Made by a program: the position numbers and the translations under genes. The notes beneath the pieces are model-generated. The model saw nothing but the letters and a program-made list of their open reading frames with translations, was not told where the DNA came from and made no database searches. Below, in pieces: positions 25,651 through 35,087 of a DNA stretch of 64,000 nucleotides; the stretch's first letter is position 1; the number at the start of each line of letters is the position of its first letter. Source of the stretch: Reddybacter sp041277045 (GTDB lineage: Bacteria; Pseudomonadota; Gammaproteobacteria; Pseudomonadales; Porticoccaceae); assembly GCA_041277045.1 (NCBI GenBank), contig JBGFSY010000002.1, positions 682,001 through 746,000 on the forward strand, written 5' to 3'.

Positions 25651-26071
25651 GTTCAACTTTAAAGCATCGATTCCCGCACAGCGCCAGAAAATTCGGCGCC
25701 TACAAATTTTCTTTGTTGCTGTTGTCGCTGTGTTTATTCTCTTTTTAGCCAGTAATGTTATCGCTTGTTGCTTGCTAGAGTTATTGCTCTTCCTGGTTTC
25801 GATTCGTACTCGGCGCAACGTTGCAATGAGGGCTTCTATAGAAAGCCTGGTTGTGAAGAATAAAAGCGCAGCGGCCATCATTGATGGCAGTTACCATGCT
25901 TTATCCGCTTATAGACTAGATTATTTCAGTAGTTGGCTTGCGACTGTCCGCTTAACAACAGTGGCGGGGACGGGCTATTGCTTCTTGGTTTTCCCCAACT
26001 TGCTGGGTGCTGAAAAATACCGCGAGCTGATTACTTTGCTCAAAGCAAAGTCGACAGAATCTTCCAGGTAG
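25634..26071 (+). CDS. ygfX: YgfX/CptA-like membrane protein
   Basis: 145 residues from the ATG at 25634 (MPLQAEFNFKAS), overlapping sdhE by 17 bases. Two adjacent hydrophobic helices (about 25-60) and a C-terminal soluble part with the pattern RLTTV...FPNLLGAEKYRELITLL resemble YgfX, which is encoded with SdhE in many gammaproteobacteria. The E. coli protein has been described as a cytoskeleton-affecting toxin; whether this applies here is unknown. Sequence is divergent, so the call rests partly on position. Confidence 0.75.
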   Translation: MPLQAEFNFKASIPAQRQKIRRLQIFFVAVVAVFILFLASNVIACCLLELLLFLVSIRTRRNVAMRASIESLVVKNKSAAAIIDGSYHALSAYRLDYFSSWLATVRLTTVAGTGYCFLVFPNLLGAEKYRELITLLKAKSTESSR

Positions 26072-26085
26072 ACTCTCTAATTCGA

Positions 26086-27708
26086 TCAATTCTTACTGAC
26101 AATAATATCCTGTCCCGCAAAATTCATGGGGACCAGGATAGTGTCTTTAGCAACGGCTGATAATTGCGGGTGGTCGAGGGTGTAGTGCAGGCCTCGGCTC
26201 TCTTTACGCAACATCGCCGAACGAATGATTAATTCGGCAACCTTGGCGAGATTGCGCAGCTCGAGTAAATCGCGACTCACTTTATAGTTGCTGTAGTACT
26301 CCTGAATTTCCCGCTGTAACAGGCGCACGCGGTTTTCCGCCCGTTCCAGACGCTTGCGGGTGCGGACAATGCCCACGTAGTCCCACATAAAACGGCGCAG
26401 CTCGTCCCAGTTATGGGAGATGACTACGTCTTCATCGGAATAAGTCACCCGCGAGGAATCCCACTCCCTGGTGTAACTGGGTGCGGGAATATTGTCGATG
26501 TGCTCTCGAATACTACCGGCAGCTGCTCGAGCAAATACCAGGCACTCCAGCAGGGAGTTACTGGCCATACGGTTGGCCCCGTGCAAGCCGGTAAAGGCGC
26601 ACTCACCGACGGCATAGAGATTATTGAGATCGGTACGCCCCTGTTTATCCGTGACAATACCACCACAGGTGTAGTGGGCGGCTGGCACAATGGGAATGCG
26701 CTCACGGGTTATATCGATTCCAAATTCCAGGCACTGGGCTTTAACAGTGGGGAAGTGGCTGTCAATAAAGTCGGCGGGCTTGTGGCTGATGTCGAGATAG
26801 AGACAGTCACAGCCGAGGCGTTTCATTTCGTGGTCAATGGCACGGGCGACGATATCTCGAGGGGCTAATTCACCCTTGGGGTGAAAGTCGAACATAAAGC
26901 GTTTGCCGTCGGGCAACAATAGGTGAGCACCTTCACCACGCAGGGCTTCGGAGACCAAAAAGGCTTTAGCTTTAGGGTGGAAGAGGCAAGTCGGGTGGAA
27001 TTGATTGAATTCCATATTGGCGACACGACAACCTCGGCGCCAGGCTGCGGCTATACCGTCGCCACTGGCACCGTCGGCATTGCTGGTATAAAGGTAGACC
27101 TTGCTGGCACCGCCAGTAGCGAGGATAACAATCTTTGCCTGAAACAGGCAGACCCTGTCTCGCCCCGTGTCGAGGGCATAGGCCCCATTACAGCGAAAAC
27201 TTCGTGAGTCAGTATCTGCCTGAGTAGTGAGGTCGACGACAACGTGCTGCTCAAAAACATCAAGGTTTGGCGTGCTGAGTATTCGTTCTGCGAGGGTGCT
27301 CGACAGCGCTTGCCCGGTGGCGTCCGTGCTGTGGAGGATGCGTCGATGACTGTGGCCGCCTTCCTGGGTTAAGTGGTAGCCACTGTTTTCCCCGTTGCGA
27401 CTGAATTCCATACCTTCGTCGATTAGCCATTGCAGTGCTTCAGGCCCCTGCTCTGCCGTTTGCCGTACTACGTCTTCGTGGCAGAGCCCAGCGCCCGCAG
27501 TGAGGGTATCGGCAACGTGGGCATCGACACTATCGTCTTCGCTGAACACAGCGGCGATCCCCCCCTGTGCAAGCCAGGTCGAACCGGTTTGCAGCTTATC
27601 TTTGCTAAGCAGAGCAACACGGTGGTCGGGGGCAAGGTGCAGGGCGAGGGTCATACCCGCAGCACCGCTGCCGATAATAAGAACTTCGTATTGGTAGGTT
27701 TTTTTCAC
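26086..27708 (-). CDS. nadB: L-aspartate oxidase
   Basis: FAD enzyme oxidising L-aspartate to iminoaspartate, the first step of NAD synthesis. Dinucleotide fold LIIGSGAAGMTLALHLAP at the N-terminus; substrate-site motifs HPTCLFHP, SEALRGEGAHL and VPAAHYTCGGI; helical C-terminal domain from about residue 430. Length 540 (E. coli 540). Start is GTG at 27708 (MKKTYQYE) with no better ATG nearby. Divergent from rpoE, the arrangement also seen in E. coli and Pseudomonas. Confidence 0.96.
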   Translation of the reverse strand: MKKTYQYEVLIIGSGAAGMTLALHLAPDHRVALLSKDKLQTGSTWLAQGGIAAVFSEDDSVDAHVADTLTAGAGLCHEDVVRQTAEQGPEALQWLIDEGMEFSRNGENSGYHLTQEGGHSHRRILHSTDATGQALSSTLAERILSTPNLDVFEQHVVVDLTTQADTDSRSFRCNGAYALDTGRDRVCLFQAKIVILATGGASKVYLYTSNADGASGDGIAAAWRRGCRVANMEFNQFHPTCLFHPKAKAFLVSEALRGEGAHLLLPDGKRFMFDFHPKGELAPRDIVARAIDHEMKRLGCDCLYLDISHKPADFIDSHFPTVKAQCLEFGIDITRERIPIVPAAHYTCGGIVTDKQGRTDLNNLYAVGECAFTGLHGANRMASNSLLECLVFARAAAGSIREHIDNIPAPSYTREWDSSRVTYSDEDVVISHNWDELRRFMWDYVGIVRTRKRLERAENRVRLLQREIQEYYSNYKVSRDLLELRNLAKVAELIIRSAMLRKESRGLHYTLDHPQLSAVAKDTILVPMNFAGQDIIVSKN

Positions 27709-27827
27709 TTCAGGCTAATCACTTAGGGCTTTTCAGAGAGCGCGCGAGGCGCCACTACAGTTACTGGGAGGGCGACATGATAGTATAGCGTTCGAAAAAA
27801 GCCTACATGCTATTGCTTGCCGATTGT

Positions 27828-27854
27828 GAACGAAAACCGTAACTAGCGGTCAGC
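27828..27854 (+). promoter_or_regulatory. Possible sigma-E (AlgU) promoter before rpoE
   Basis: GAACGA, 16 bases, TCAGC: same GAAC-N16-TCAG geometry as the better candidate at 28525-28552 and as AlgU promoters (GAACTT-N16/17-TCTGA). It is 39 bases before the rpoE ATG. Confidence 0.3.
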
Positions 27855-27892
27855 AAGAGGGGCTTGGAAAAAGCACAACAGATGGAGAGAGA

Positions 27893-28486
27893 ATGGCGGC
27901 CAACAATGATACAGATACCGATAAGCAGCTGGTCGCCCGTGTGCAAAAGGGTGATAAGCGCGCTTTCGATTTGTTGGTGATTAAATATCAACACAAAGTA
28001 GCTGCGATTGTCAGCCGTTACATCTACGATCGGGAAGAGGTTAAAGACATTGTGCAGGAGGCTTTTATTAAGGCCTACCGAGCAATTGGTTCTTTCCGTG
28101 GTGATAGCCAGTTTTATACCTGGCTCTACCGTATCGCTGTTAATACGGCGAAAAACTTCCTTGTTTCACGCAGCCGACGCCCACCAGCAAGTGATGTTGA
28201 AGTGGAAGATGCTGAGTATTTTAGCGGTGCAGACAACCTGCGTGATGTCGCATCGCCTGAGAACCTGGCCTTTCGTGATGAGTTGCAAGGGGTTGTCGAC
28301 AAGGCTATTCAGGCTTTACCCGAGGACTTACGTACGGCAGTGAGTCTGCGGGAGTTTGATGGCTTGAGCTATGAGGACATCGCCGCTGTAATGGATTGTC
28401 CCGTGGGCACGGTGCGTTCACGTATTTTTAGGGCTCGAGAGGCCATCGACAAACAGGTTAAAACCCTGTGCGATGGGCGCCTTTAG
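27893..28486 (+). CDS. rpoE: RNA polymerase sigma factor, RpoE/AlgU type
   Basis: 197-residue ECF sigma factor of the envelope stress response. Region 2 is visible as DREEVKDIVQEAFIKAYRAI with the -10 recognition helix SQFYTWLYRIAVNTAKN; region 4 as LREFDGLSYEDIAAVMDCPV with GTVRSRIFRAREAI. GGAGAGAG precedes the ATG. Starts the cluster rpoE-rseA-rseC-mucD. It should be held by the membrane anti-sigma factor next door. Confidence 0.96.
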   Translation: MAANNDTDTDKQLVARVQKGDKRAFDLLVIKYQHKVAAIVSRYIYDREEVKDIVQEAFIKAYRAIGSFRGDSQFYTWLYRIAVNTAKNFLVSRSRRPPASDVEVEDAEYFSGADNLRDVASPENLAFRDELQGVVDKAIQALPEDLRTAVSLREFDGLSYEDIAAVMDCPVGTVRSRIFRAREAIDKQVKTLCDGRL

Positions 28487-28524
28487 GTTTCGCGATAGAA
28501 TGGAAAAGTGTTGGCATAAGCTTG

Positions 28525-28552
28525 GGAACCTTTTTAGCTAGCTCAAGTCAGA
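28525..28552 (+). promoter_or_regulatory. Probable sigma-E (AlgU) promoter before rseA
   Basis: GGAACC, 17 bases, TCAGA lies between rpoE and rseA. Counted as GAACCT-N16-TCAGA it differs from the AlgU consensus GAACTT-N16/17-TCTGA at one base in each element. It would give self-induced expression of the anti-sigma gene. Confidence 0.45.
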
Positions 28553-28642
28553 TAATCTGTGATTGAACAGAACCTTGTGATCTCACTCGTTTAAAAACGT
28601 TTAAAAATTGATAATTAATGAGTCATTGGAAGGCCTGATCCT

Positions 28643-29335
28643 ATGAATGAGCAGTTTGGCGGTAAAATGCGAGAGACACTTTCGGCATTGATGGATGACT
28701 CAGCGTCTGAGCTGGAGCTTCATCGCGTCATGCGTGAGACGAACTCAGAAGAATCCCTTAACGCGACATGGTCTCGCTATCATCTTGCCGCTAGTGCAAT
28801 GCGTAAAGAGCTACCCGTCGACTTTGTTGATTCCTCAGCTGAGTTGAGGGCCGCAATAAGTATGGCTTTGGTCAATGAGCCGCTACCCCAGCGTCGTGGA
28901 CAGTGGGGGCAGGCCGTGGGGCGAGTGGCCATAGCGGCGAGTGTGGCCGCGCTTGCCATTTTCGGGGCACAGCAATACCAGTTTTTTGAGCCCTCGGCGT
29001 CTCTACCCCTTGTCGCTCAGAGCGACACTCAAAACCGGGTTCAAATAAAAGCAGGACAAACCGATCATCAAGGCCCTCAGTTTCAGCTGCCTTCTGGCTT
29101 TGAAGTTCCTCAGGCTACAGCTCGCACAGCAAGTACAGGCTCTTATAACAGTAGTAAGAATTACACTGCAGTTAAGCAAGTTGAAGTACAGGAGAGCTCA
29201 AATAGTTTTGAGAATGATTTTCAAATCCAGGCTTATATGCACCGCTTGATGTCGCAGCAGGCTAACCGTAGTTTCCGCCATTCGAATTCAATATTCCTGC
29301 CGACTCGAAGCCCTTCAGAACAAGCCTCTGAGTAA
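28643..29335 (+). CDS. rseA: Anti-sigma-E factor, RseA/MucA type
   Basis: 230-residue inner-membrane anti-sigma factor. The N-terminal cytoplasmic sigma-binding domain (MRETLSALMDDSASELELHR, about residues 9-75) matches the RseA/MucA pattern; one membrane helix follows (VGRVAIAASVAALAIFGA, about 90-107), then a Gln/Ser-rich periplasmic domain. Longer than P. aeruginosa MucA (194). AAGG lies upstream of the ATG. The usual periplasmic partner RseB/MucB is not encoded next to it. Confidence 0.88.
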   Translation: MNEQFGGKMRETLSALMDDSASELELHRVMRETNSEESLNATWSRYHLAASAMRKELPVDFVDSSAELRAAISMALVNEPLPQRRGQWGQAVGRVAIAASVAALAIFGAQQYQFFEPSASLPLVAQSDTQNRVQIKAGQTDHQGPQFQLPSGFEVPQATARTASTGSYNSSKNYTAVKQVEVQESSNSFENDFQIQAYMHRLMSQQANRSFRHSNSIFLPTRSPSEQASE

Positions 29336-29432
29336 TAACCAAAGAAAGCGCCTGTGCCAGTGATAAGTCGGTCAGGGGGTTTCGATGCCCTTCAACAAGT
29401 TCTTAGGCTGGTAGCACAGGAGAGCCGGTTCA

Positions 29433-29867
29433 TTGATCGAGGAAGTCGTTAAAGTTCTTGATATCCAGGCCGAATATTTGTGGGTTGAGGGTGTTCAACG
29501 CTCAGCCTGTCAATCTTGTGCTGCTCAGCAGGGTTGTGGGCAGAGTTTGTTGGCTCGGTTTACGGCTCACCCCGTCCGCTTGCGCGTCTCACTCGATGGG
29601 CGTGAACCTACATCATTTCACGTCGGGCAAAATGTCACCATCGGCATTGCTGATAATGTTGTGGTTCGAGGTTCCCTGTTGATTTACCTGTTGCCATTAC
29701 TGCTGCTCCTATTGGGGGTTTGGCTTGGTGATACCTTATTCGCAAATGAGCCCGCCGCTATTATTTGTGGCTTGCTTGCTTTGCTTGGCGGTGGCTTCCT
29801 TACCGGGCACCTGTTGAATTCCCCTGCCCATGAGTCGACGTTGCAGGCACATTTAGTCGATGTGTGA
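29433..29867 (+). CDS. rseC: SoxR-reducing / sigma-E regulatory protein RseC
   Basis: 144-residue inner-membrane protein. Family features: N-terminal cysteine cluster (SACQSCAAQQGCGQSLL), two membrane helices (about 88-106 and 112-130) and a short tail. RseC/MucC modestly affects sigma-E control and a relative takes part in SoxR reduction. The start is TTG at 29433 behind AGGAG, spacing rather long. Directly follows rseA. Confidence 0.88.
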   Translation: MIEEVVKVLDIQAEYLWVEGVQRSACQSCAAQQGCGQSLLARFTAHPVRLRVSLDGREPTSFHVGQNVTIGIADNVVVRGSLLIYLLPLLLLLLGVWLGDTLFANEPAAIICGLLALLGGGFLTGHLLNSPAHESTLQAHLVDV

Positions 29868-29940
29868 TTTCTACGAGCTGTATTAAGCTAGCTCGGCTAT
29901 AGTTGATCTTGTTGAATAATAAACTGAAGAGGAACACTTG

Positions 29941-31302
29941 ATGGTGACACGTGCTGTTATCGCTTTTTGTTGTGTGTTTGCCGGTGCCTTATCTGCCCAT
30001 GCGCAGTTGCCAGACTTTACCGTGCTAATCGAAGAAAACTCAACGGCGGTGGTGAAAATCACCGCCGTTGAAACGCAATCAAGTCGGCGTAGAAAGTCTA
30101 TTCCTCAAGGCCAAATTCCTGATGCACTGCGCGATTTGTTTAATCAACGTCGCAGTCCTGAACGTAAGGCTCGCTCCATGGGTTCGGGTTTTATTATTTC
30201 CCCCGATGGTTATATCCTCACGAATAATCATGTGGTTGGCACAGCCAAGCACATTACGGTGCGCTTAAACGACAGGCGAGAGTACGAGGCTGATATCGTT
30301 GGGCTTGATCCACGATCGGATTTAGCCTTGCTCAAGATTGATGAGACGGAACTCCCCGTGGTTCATTTTGGCGAGCCCGACGAGCTGAAGGTAGGTGAGT
30401 GGGTGGTTGCCATTGGCTCACCTTTTGGCCTCGATTATTCGGCGAGTACGGGTATCGTTAGTGCTATAGGGCGTAGTATTCCCACCTCTCGAGGTGAGGA
30501 CTATGTGCCCTTTATTCAAACTGATGTCGCTATTAATCCTGGCAATTCGGGGGGGCCCTTGTTTAACCTTGATGGAGAAGTTGTGGGTATTAATTCACAA
30601 ATCTATACCCGTTCGGGTGGCTCCATTGGATTATCTTTTGCTATTCCCGTCAGTGTTGCTCTTGAGGTGGTGGCTCAACTTAAAGAAAAAGGGCATGTCG
30701 ATAGGGGCTGGCTCGGTGTTTATATACAGGACGTGGACAAAAATCTTGCTCAATCCCTGGGTCTAAAAAAACCTCAGGGTGCTCTGCTTGCTCAACTCGA
30801 ACCCGATGGCCCGGCCGATAAAGCAGGCCTTAAAGCCGGTGATGTGGTGATCCGTTTTAATGACGACCCTGTCGTCGAGGCTAGTGATTTGCCCCATATC
30901 GTAGGGCTTCTCGCTGCGGGGAAAAAGGTTGATGCCACTGTTATTCGTCGAGGTAAAGAAAGGATAGTCTCCGTGAATGTTGGTGCCCGCCCTGGTGAGG
31001 GCCGGACGGCTGCCAATGGCGGTGGCGATATTCTGGGTTTGGATGTTGATGATCTCGATGATGAAACACGTGAAAAACGACGCTTGTCCGGTGGTATTGT
31101 GGTGGTCAAAGTCTACCCGGACTCACCTGCCGTCGATGCGGGATTACAGGCTGGGGATGTGCTGATACAGCTTGGTTACCAAGCATTAAATGAGATGAGT
31201 GACTATGACTTGATACTTAAACAGTTACCGACCGGCACCCCAGTTGCCTTACGTTTTTTTCGTCGCGGTCGTTCAATTTTTCGCACTATCGAGGTTAACT
31301 GA
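29941..31302 (+). CDS. mucD: Periplasmic serine protease, DegP/MucD type
   Basis: HtrA-family protease/chaperone of the periplasm. Signal peptide of about 22 residues (cut after AHA in ALSAHAQLPDF). The catalytic triad is His in LTNNHVVG, Asp in DPRSDLALLKI and Ser in NPGNSGGPLFN. Two PDZ domains follow (about 250-345 and 355-450). ATG at 29941, with GAGGA at good spacing; a TTG lies one codon before. Last gene of the rpoE cluster, as in Pseudomonas algU-mucABCD. Confidence 0.95.
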   Translation: MVTRAVIAFCCVFAGALSAHAQLPDFTVLIEENSTAVVKITAVETQSSRRRKSIPQGQIPDALRDLFNQRRSPERKARSMGSGFIISPDGYILTNNHVVGTAKHITVRLNDRREYEADIVGLDPRSDLALLKIDETELPVVHFGEPDELKVGEWVVAIGSPFGLDYSASTGIVSAIGRSIPTSRGEDYVPFIQTDVAINPGNSGGPLFNLDGEVVGINSQIYTRSGGSIGLSFAIPVSVALEVVAQLKEKGHVDRGWLGVYIQDVDKNLAQSLGLKKPQGALLAQLEPDGPADKAGLKAGDVVIRFNDDPVVEASDLPHIVGLLAAGKKVDATVIRRGKERIVSVNVGARPGEGRTAANGGGDILGLDVDDLDDETREKRRLSGGIVVVKVYPDSPAVDAGLQAGDVLIQLGYQALNEMSDYDLILKQLPTGTPVALRFFRRGRSIFRTIEVN

Positions 31303-31380
31303 CTTTTAAGGTTAAACAAGGTTCATAGCTTAGCGGGGCTAAATACGCTAGAATTCGCGTCGCTCAAATTCCTCCAAGCT

Positions 31381-33198
31381 ATGGATCCTAAAAGCCCTGT
31401 GTCAGACCTCAGCCATATTCGTAATTTCTCCATCATCGCCCATATCGATCACGGTAAGTCGACGATTGCCGACCGTTTTATACAGTTCTGCGGTGGCCTA
31501 AGCGAGCGGGAAATGGCCAGTCAGGTGCTCGATTCGATGGATATTGAACGCGAGCGCGGCATTACGATTAAAGCCCAAAGCGTAACCCTCCAATACACTG
31601 CAGCCGACGGGCGTACCTATCAGCTCAACTTTATTGATACGCCAGGTCACGTTGACTTTAGCTATGAGGTGTCACGTTCATTGGCGGCCTGCGAAGGGGC
31701 TCTACTGGTTGTCGATGCGGCTCAGGGTGTTGAAGCTCAGTCCGTAGCTAACTGCTATACCGCTATCGCTCAGGGCCTGGAAGTGATCCCGGTACTCAAT
31801 AAAATGGACCTGCCCCAGGCAGAGCCAGAGCGTGTATGTCAGGAAATTGAAGATATTATCGGCATTGATGCAAGTGATGCGGTGCTGTGTAGCGCCAAAA
31901 GTGGCCTCGGTATACAGGATATTCTCGAGCAATTGGTGGCTGAAATACCGCCCCCACAGGGCGATGTTGATGCACCGTTACAGGCCTTAATCATCGACTC
32001 CTGGTTTGATAATTATCTGGGCGTTGTGTCCCTGGTTCGGGTCATGCAGGGCAGCTTACGTCGTCGTGAGAAGATTATTACGAAAAGTATCGGTAAGGCG
32101 CATATTGCCGATAGTATTGGTGTATTTACACCCAAACGTACAGAAACCGGTGTGCTGCGGGCTGGCGAAGTGGGTTTTGTGGTGGCCGGTATTAAAGATA
32201 TTCACGGCGCGCCTGTTGGTGACACGATTACCCATGCCAGTAGCCCCGATATTGAGTCGTTGCCGGGTTTTCAGAAAGTTAATCCGCAGGTTTATGCGGG
32301 TATGTTCCCCATTAATTCTGAAGACTTTGAGGATTTTCGCGAAGCTCTGGCGAAACTGACGCTGAACGATGCCTCACTTTTCTACGAACCCGAAAGCTCA
32401 GACGCTTTGGGTTTTGGTTTTCGCTGTGGCTTTCTCGGCATGCTGCACATGGAGATCATTCAGGAGCGGCTCGAACGAGAGTACAATCTCGATTTAATCA
32501 GTACGGCGCCGACCGTTGTTTACGAGGTGCTGCACACTAATGGTGAGCTGCTTTATATTTCCAACCCCTCGAATCTTCCCGACCCCGGTTATATCGATGA
32601 AATGCGTGAGCCCCTGTGCGAGGCGAATATTCTCGTTCCGAAGGATTATGTCGGTAATGTGATTTCTCTATGCGTGGAAAAGCGCGGCGTACAGAAAGAT
32701 ATGCAGTTTACTGGGGACCAGGTGTCACTCACTTACGAAATGCCCATGGCCGATGTGGTGATGGATTTTTTCGACAGGCTCAAGTCTGTCAGTCGCGGTT
32801 TTGCCTCCCTGGATTACAACTTTAAACGCTTTCAGGTGGCACCTTTAGTGCGACTCGATATTTTGATTAATGGCGATAAAGTGGATGCCCTGGCGCTGAT
32901 TGTTCACCGCGATAATGCCCAGCAAAAAGGTCGTTTGATTACCGAGAAAATGAAAGAATTAGTGCCTCGACAGATGTTTGACGTGGCCATTCAGGCTGCA
33001 CTGGGTGGGCATATTATTGCACGAACCTCAGTAAAAGCACTGCGTAAAAATGTCACGGCAAAATGTTATGGCGGTGATATCTCCCGTAAGAAAAAACTAC
33101 TGGCCAAACAGAAAGCCGGTAAAAAGCGCATGAAGCAGGTGGGCTCGGTGGAAATCCCCCAGGAAGCTTTCCTGGCAGTACTAAAAACGGATAATTAA
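31381..33198 (+). CDS. lepA: Elongation factor 4 (LepA)
   Basis: Ribosomal GTPase that acts on stalled or misplaced elongation/initiation complexes. G1 AHIDHGKST, G2 and G3 (RGITIK, DTPGHVDF), G4 NKMD. The LepA-specific C-terminal domain ends SRKKKLLAKQKAGKKRMK. 605 residues. The ATG at 31381 lacks a clear ribosome binding site; a GTG at 31399 is an alternative. Begins the lepA-lepB-DUF4845-rnc-era-recO-acpS run. Confidence 0.97.
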   Translation: MDPKSPVSDLSHIRNFSIIAHIDHGKSTIADRFIQFCGGLSEREMASQVLDSMDIERERGITIKAQSVTLQYTAADGRTYQLNFIDTPGHVDFSYEVSRSLAACEGALLVVDAAQGVEAQSVANCYTAIAQGLEVIPVLNKMDLPQAEPERVCQEIEDIIGIDASDAVLCSAKSGLGIQDILEQLVAEIPPPQGDVDAPLQALIIDSWFDNYLGVVSLVRVMQGSLRRREKIITKSIGKAHIADSIGVFTPKRTETGVLRAGEVGFVVAGIKDIHGAPVGDTITHASSPDIESLPGFQKVNPQVYAGMFPINSEDFEDFREALAKLTLNDASLFYEPESSDALGFGFRCGFLGMLHMEIIQERLEREYNLDLISTAPTVVYEVLHTNGELLYISNPSNLPDPGYIDEMREPLCEANILVPKDYVGNVISLCVEKRGVQKDMQFTGDQVSLTYEMPMADVVMDFFDRLKSVSRGFASLDYNFKRFQVAPLVRLDILINGDKVDALALIVHRDNAQQKGRLITEKMKELVPRQMFDVAIQAALGGHIIARTSVKALRKNVTAKCYGGDISRKKKLLAKQKAGKKRMKQVGSVEIPQEAFLAVLKTDN

Positions 33199-33200
33199 TA

Positions 33201-33989
33201 ATGGATTTCGACTTCCCACTTATTTTAGTTGTACTCACCGCCGTCGCAGGCTTTATGTGGCTGGCGGAGCGTTTATATTTTTCAAAGCAACGAGAAAAGG
33301 AAGATGCGGCTCCCTGGTTTATAGAATCAACAGCGCCATTTTTTCCTGTGCTTCTCGTGGTTCTTGTACTGCGTTCTTTTATTGTTGAACCCTTCCAAAT
33401 TCCCTCTGGATCAATGATCCCCACCTTGAAAATTGGCGATTTTATTCTCGTAAATAAGTTTGCCTACGGTCTTCGTTTACCCGTTACGGGTACCAAAGTC
33501 CTCTCCCTGGGAGAACCCCAGCGCGGCGATGTGATGGTGTTTTTTCCACCCAATGATAAGCGTTATTTTATTAAGCGGGTCGTCGGTTTGGCCGGCGATG
33601 AGATTCGCGTTATTAATAATGTACTGTTTGTTAATGGCGAAAAAATGCCGCAGTCAACACTCGACAACGCGGAGCCTTATTTTGTTGAGAGAAGTATCGC
33701 CGAGCGCAATTCCCCCAGCAATGCACAAATTATGATGGAAAATTTAGCGGGTGTTGATCATCTGATTCGTAAGCACCAAACCCCAGGGCAGCTAGGTCGT
33801 AACTACAGCACTATCGTGCCTGAAGGGCATTACTTTATGGTGGGCGATAACCGAGATAACAGTAGCGATAGTCGAGTTTGGGGTCCCGTGCCGGAAAAGA
33901 ACGTGGTCGGTAAGGCTTTTGCGGTGTGGATGCACTGGGAGAAAGTGCTAAGCATACCCAGTTTTGCTACAGTGGGCGCCATACGTTAA
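33201..33989 (+). CDS. lepB: Signal peptidase I
   Basis: Inner-membrane serine protease that removes signal peptides from secreted proteins. Two membrane segments (about 1-22 and 47-66); the catalytic Ser is in IPSGSMIPTL and the Lys in KRYFIKRVVGLAGD; VGDNRDNSSDSR is box E. 262 residues. Begins two bases after the lepA stop. Confidence 0.96.
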   Translation: MDFDFPLILVVLTAVAGFMWLAERLYFSKQREKEDAAPWFIESTAPFFPVLLVVLVLRSFIVEPFQIPSGSMIPTLKIGDFILVNKFAYGLRLPVTGTKVLSLGEPQRGDVMVFFPPNDKRYFIKRVVGLAGDEIRVINNVLFVNGEKMPQSTLDNAEPYFVERSIAERNSPSNAQIMMENLAGVDHLIRKHQTPGQLGRNYSTIVPEGHYFMVGDNRDNSSDSRVWGPVPEKNVVGKAFAVWMHWEKVLSIPSFATVGAIR

Positions 33990-34009
33990 TGAGAATAAGG
34001 GGTAAGGTA

Positions 34010-34378
34010 ATGGTGCAGCATAAACAACGGGGTTTGTCGGCATTGAGCATTTTGGTGCTTCTGGCTGTTGTCGGTTTTTTTCTCACGATTGCAACGCGCA
34101 TTGGCCCGCTTTATCTCGATAACTCTTTTGTTGATGCAGCCTTGCAGTCTTTAGCTGATGAGCCCATCCATAAGATGAGTGATTCACAAATACGTAGAAA
34201 GTTACAAGCCGCTTTTACAATTAATGCTGTTCGAGACGTCTATGCAAAGGACACAGTGATAGAGCGTAAGAAAACAGCCACTACTGTTAAGCTGGATTAT
34301 GAGCGGCGGATTCATTTTCTCGCTAATGTTGATGTCGTCGTAGTCTTTGAAAATGCCTACGATACATCAGCACTCTAG
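34010..34378 (+). CDS. DUF4845 single-helix membrane protein
   Basis: 122 residues with an N-terminal membrane helix (LSALSILVLLAVVGFFLTIA) preceded by QRG, and a small domain with RIGPLYLDNSFVDAALQSL. This DUF4845 family is nearly always found between lepB and rnc in gammaproteobacteria. The helix after a short basic start resembles pilin-like proteins. Role unknown, perhaps with the signal peptidase. I chose the ATG at 34010, preceded by GGGG and AAGG; an ATG at 33989 overlaps the lepB stop. Confidence 0.85.
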   Translation: MVQHKQRGLSALSILVLLAVVGFFLTIATRIGPLYLDNSFVDAALQSLADEPIHKMSDSQIRRKLQAAFTINAVRDVYAKDTVIERKKTATTVKLDYERRIHFLANVDVVVVFENAYDTSAL

Positions 34379-34402
34379 TTTTTCAACACGCGTTAATTAT
34401 TG

Positions 34403-35083
34403 GTGAAAATATCTCTCCGTCGTTTTATTAATCGTTTAGGCCACAGCTTTCTCGCCCCGGCATTACTTGAACAGGCATTGACCCATCGTAGTTTTAGCTC
34501 GCTCAATAATGAACGCCTGGAATTCCTTGGCGATGCGGTGCTGGACATGATTGTTAGTGAAATGCTGTATGGTCAATTTCCCACTGCCAGTGAGGGAGAC
34601 TTAAGTCGCTTGCGTGCTGTTTTGGTAAAAGGGGAGGCCCTGGCCAAAATGGCCCGAGCGATCGACCTTGGTGATCAGTTGCGCCTGGGCTCTGGTGAAT
34701 TGAAAAGTGGTGGTTTTCGGCGTGACTCTATATTGGCCGGCGCCTATGAAGCGGTAATTGGCGCAATTTTACTCGATGCCGGCTTTAATGTTTGTCGTGA
34801 CTGTGTTGTTTCCTGGTTCGAGCCGCTGCTCAGTAATTTGTCTTTGGGTGACGAGCATAAGGATCCTAAATCCCGTTTACAGGAATACCTGCAAGGCAAA
34901 GGTAAGGTTCTACCGGTGTACAAGTTGCTAACTGTTAGTGGTGAAGGGCATGCTCAGCATTTTGACGTGCAATGTTGCATTGATGGTGACTCTAATGATT
35001 ATCGAGGGGCTGCGAGTAGTCGTCGCAAGGCGGAACAGGCTGCTGCGACTGCAGCACTGAACGAAGTAGGTAAAGGGCAATGA
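34403..35083 (+). CDS. rnc: Ribonuclease III
   Basis: Double-strand-specific endonuclease for rRNA and mRNA processing. The signature motif is NERLEFLGDAVLD; a second acidic site is in AYEAVIGAILLDAG; the dsRNA-binding domain occupies about residues 155-226. 226 residues from the GTG at 34403; a TTG one codon earlier is equally possible as no ribosome binding site decides it. Next to era as usual. Confidence 0.95.
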   Translation: MKISLRRFINRLGHSFLAPALLEQALTHRSFSSLNNERLEFLGDAVLDMIVSEMLYGQFPTASEGDLSRLRAVLVKGEALAKMARAIDLGDQLRLGSGELKSGGFRRDSILAGAYEAVIGAILLDAGFNVCRDCVVSWFEPLLSNLSLGDEHKDPKSRLQEYLQGKGKVLPVYKLLTVSGEGHAQHFDVQCCIDGDSNDYRGAASSRRKAEQAAATAALNEVGKGQ

Positions 35084-35087
35084 ATCA

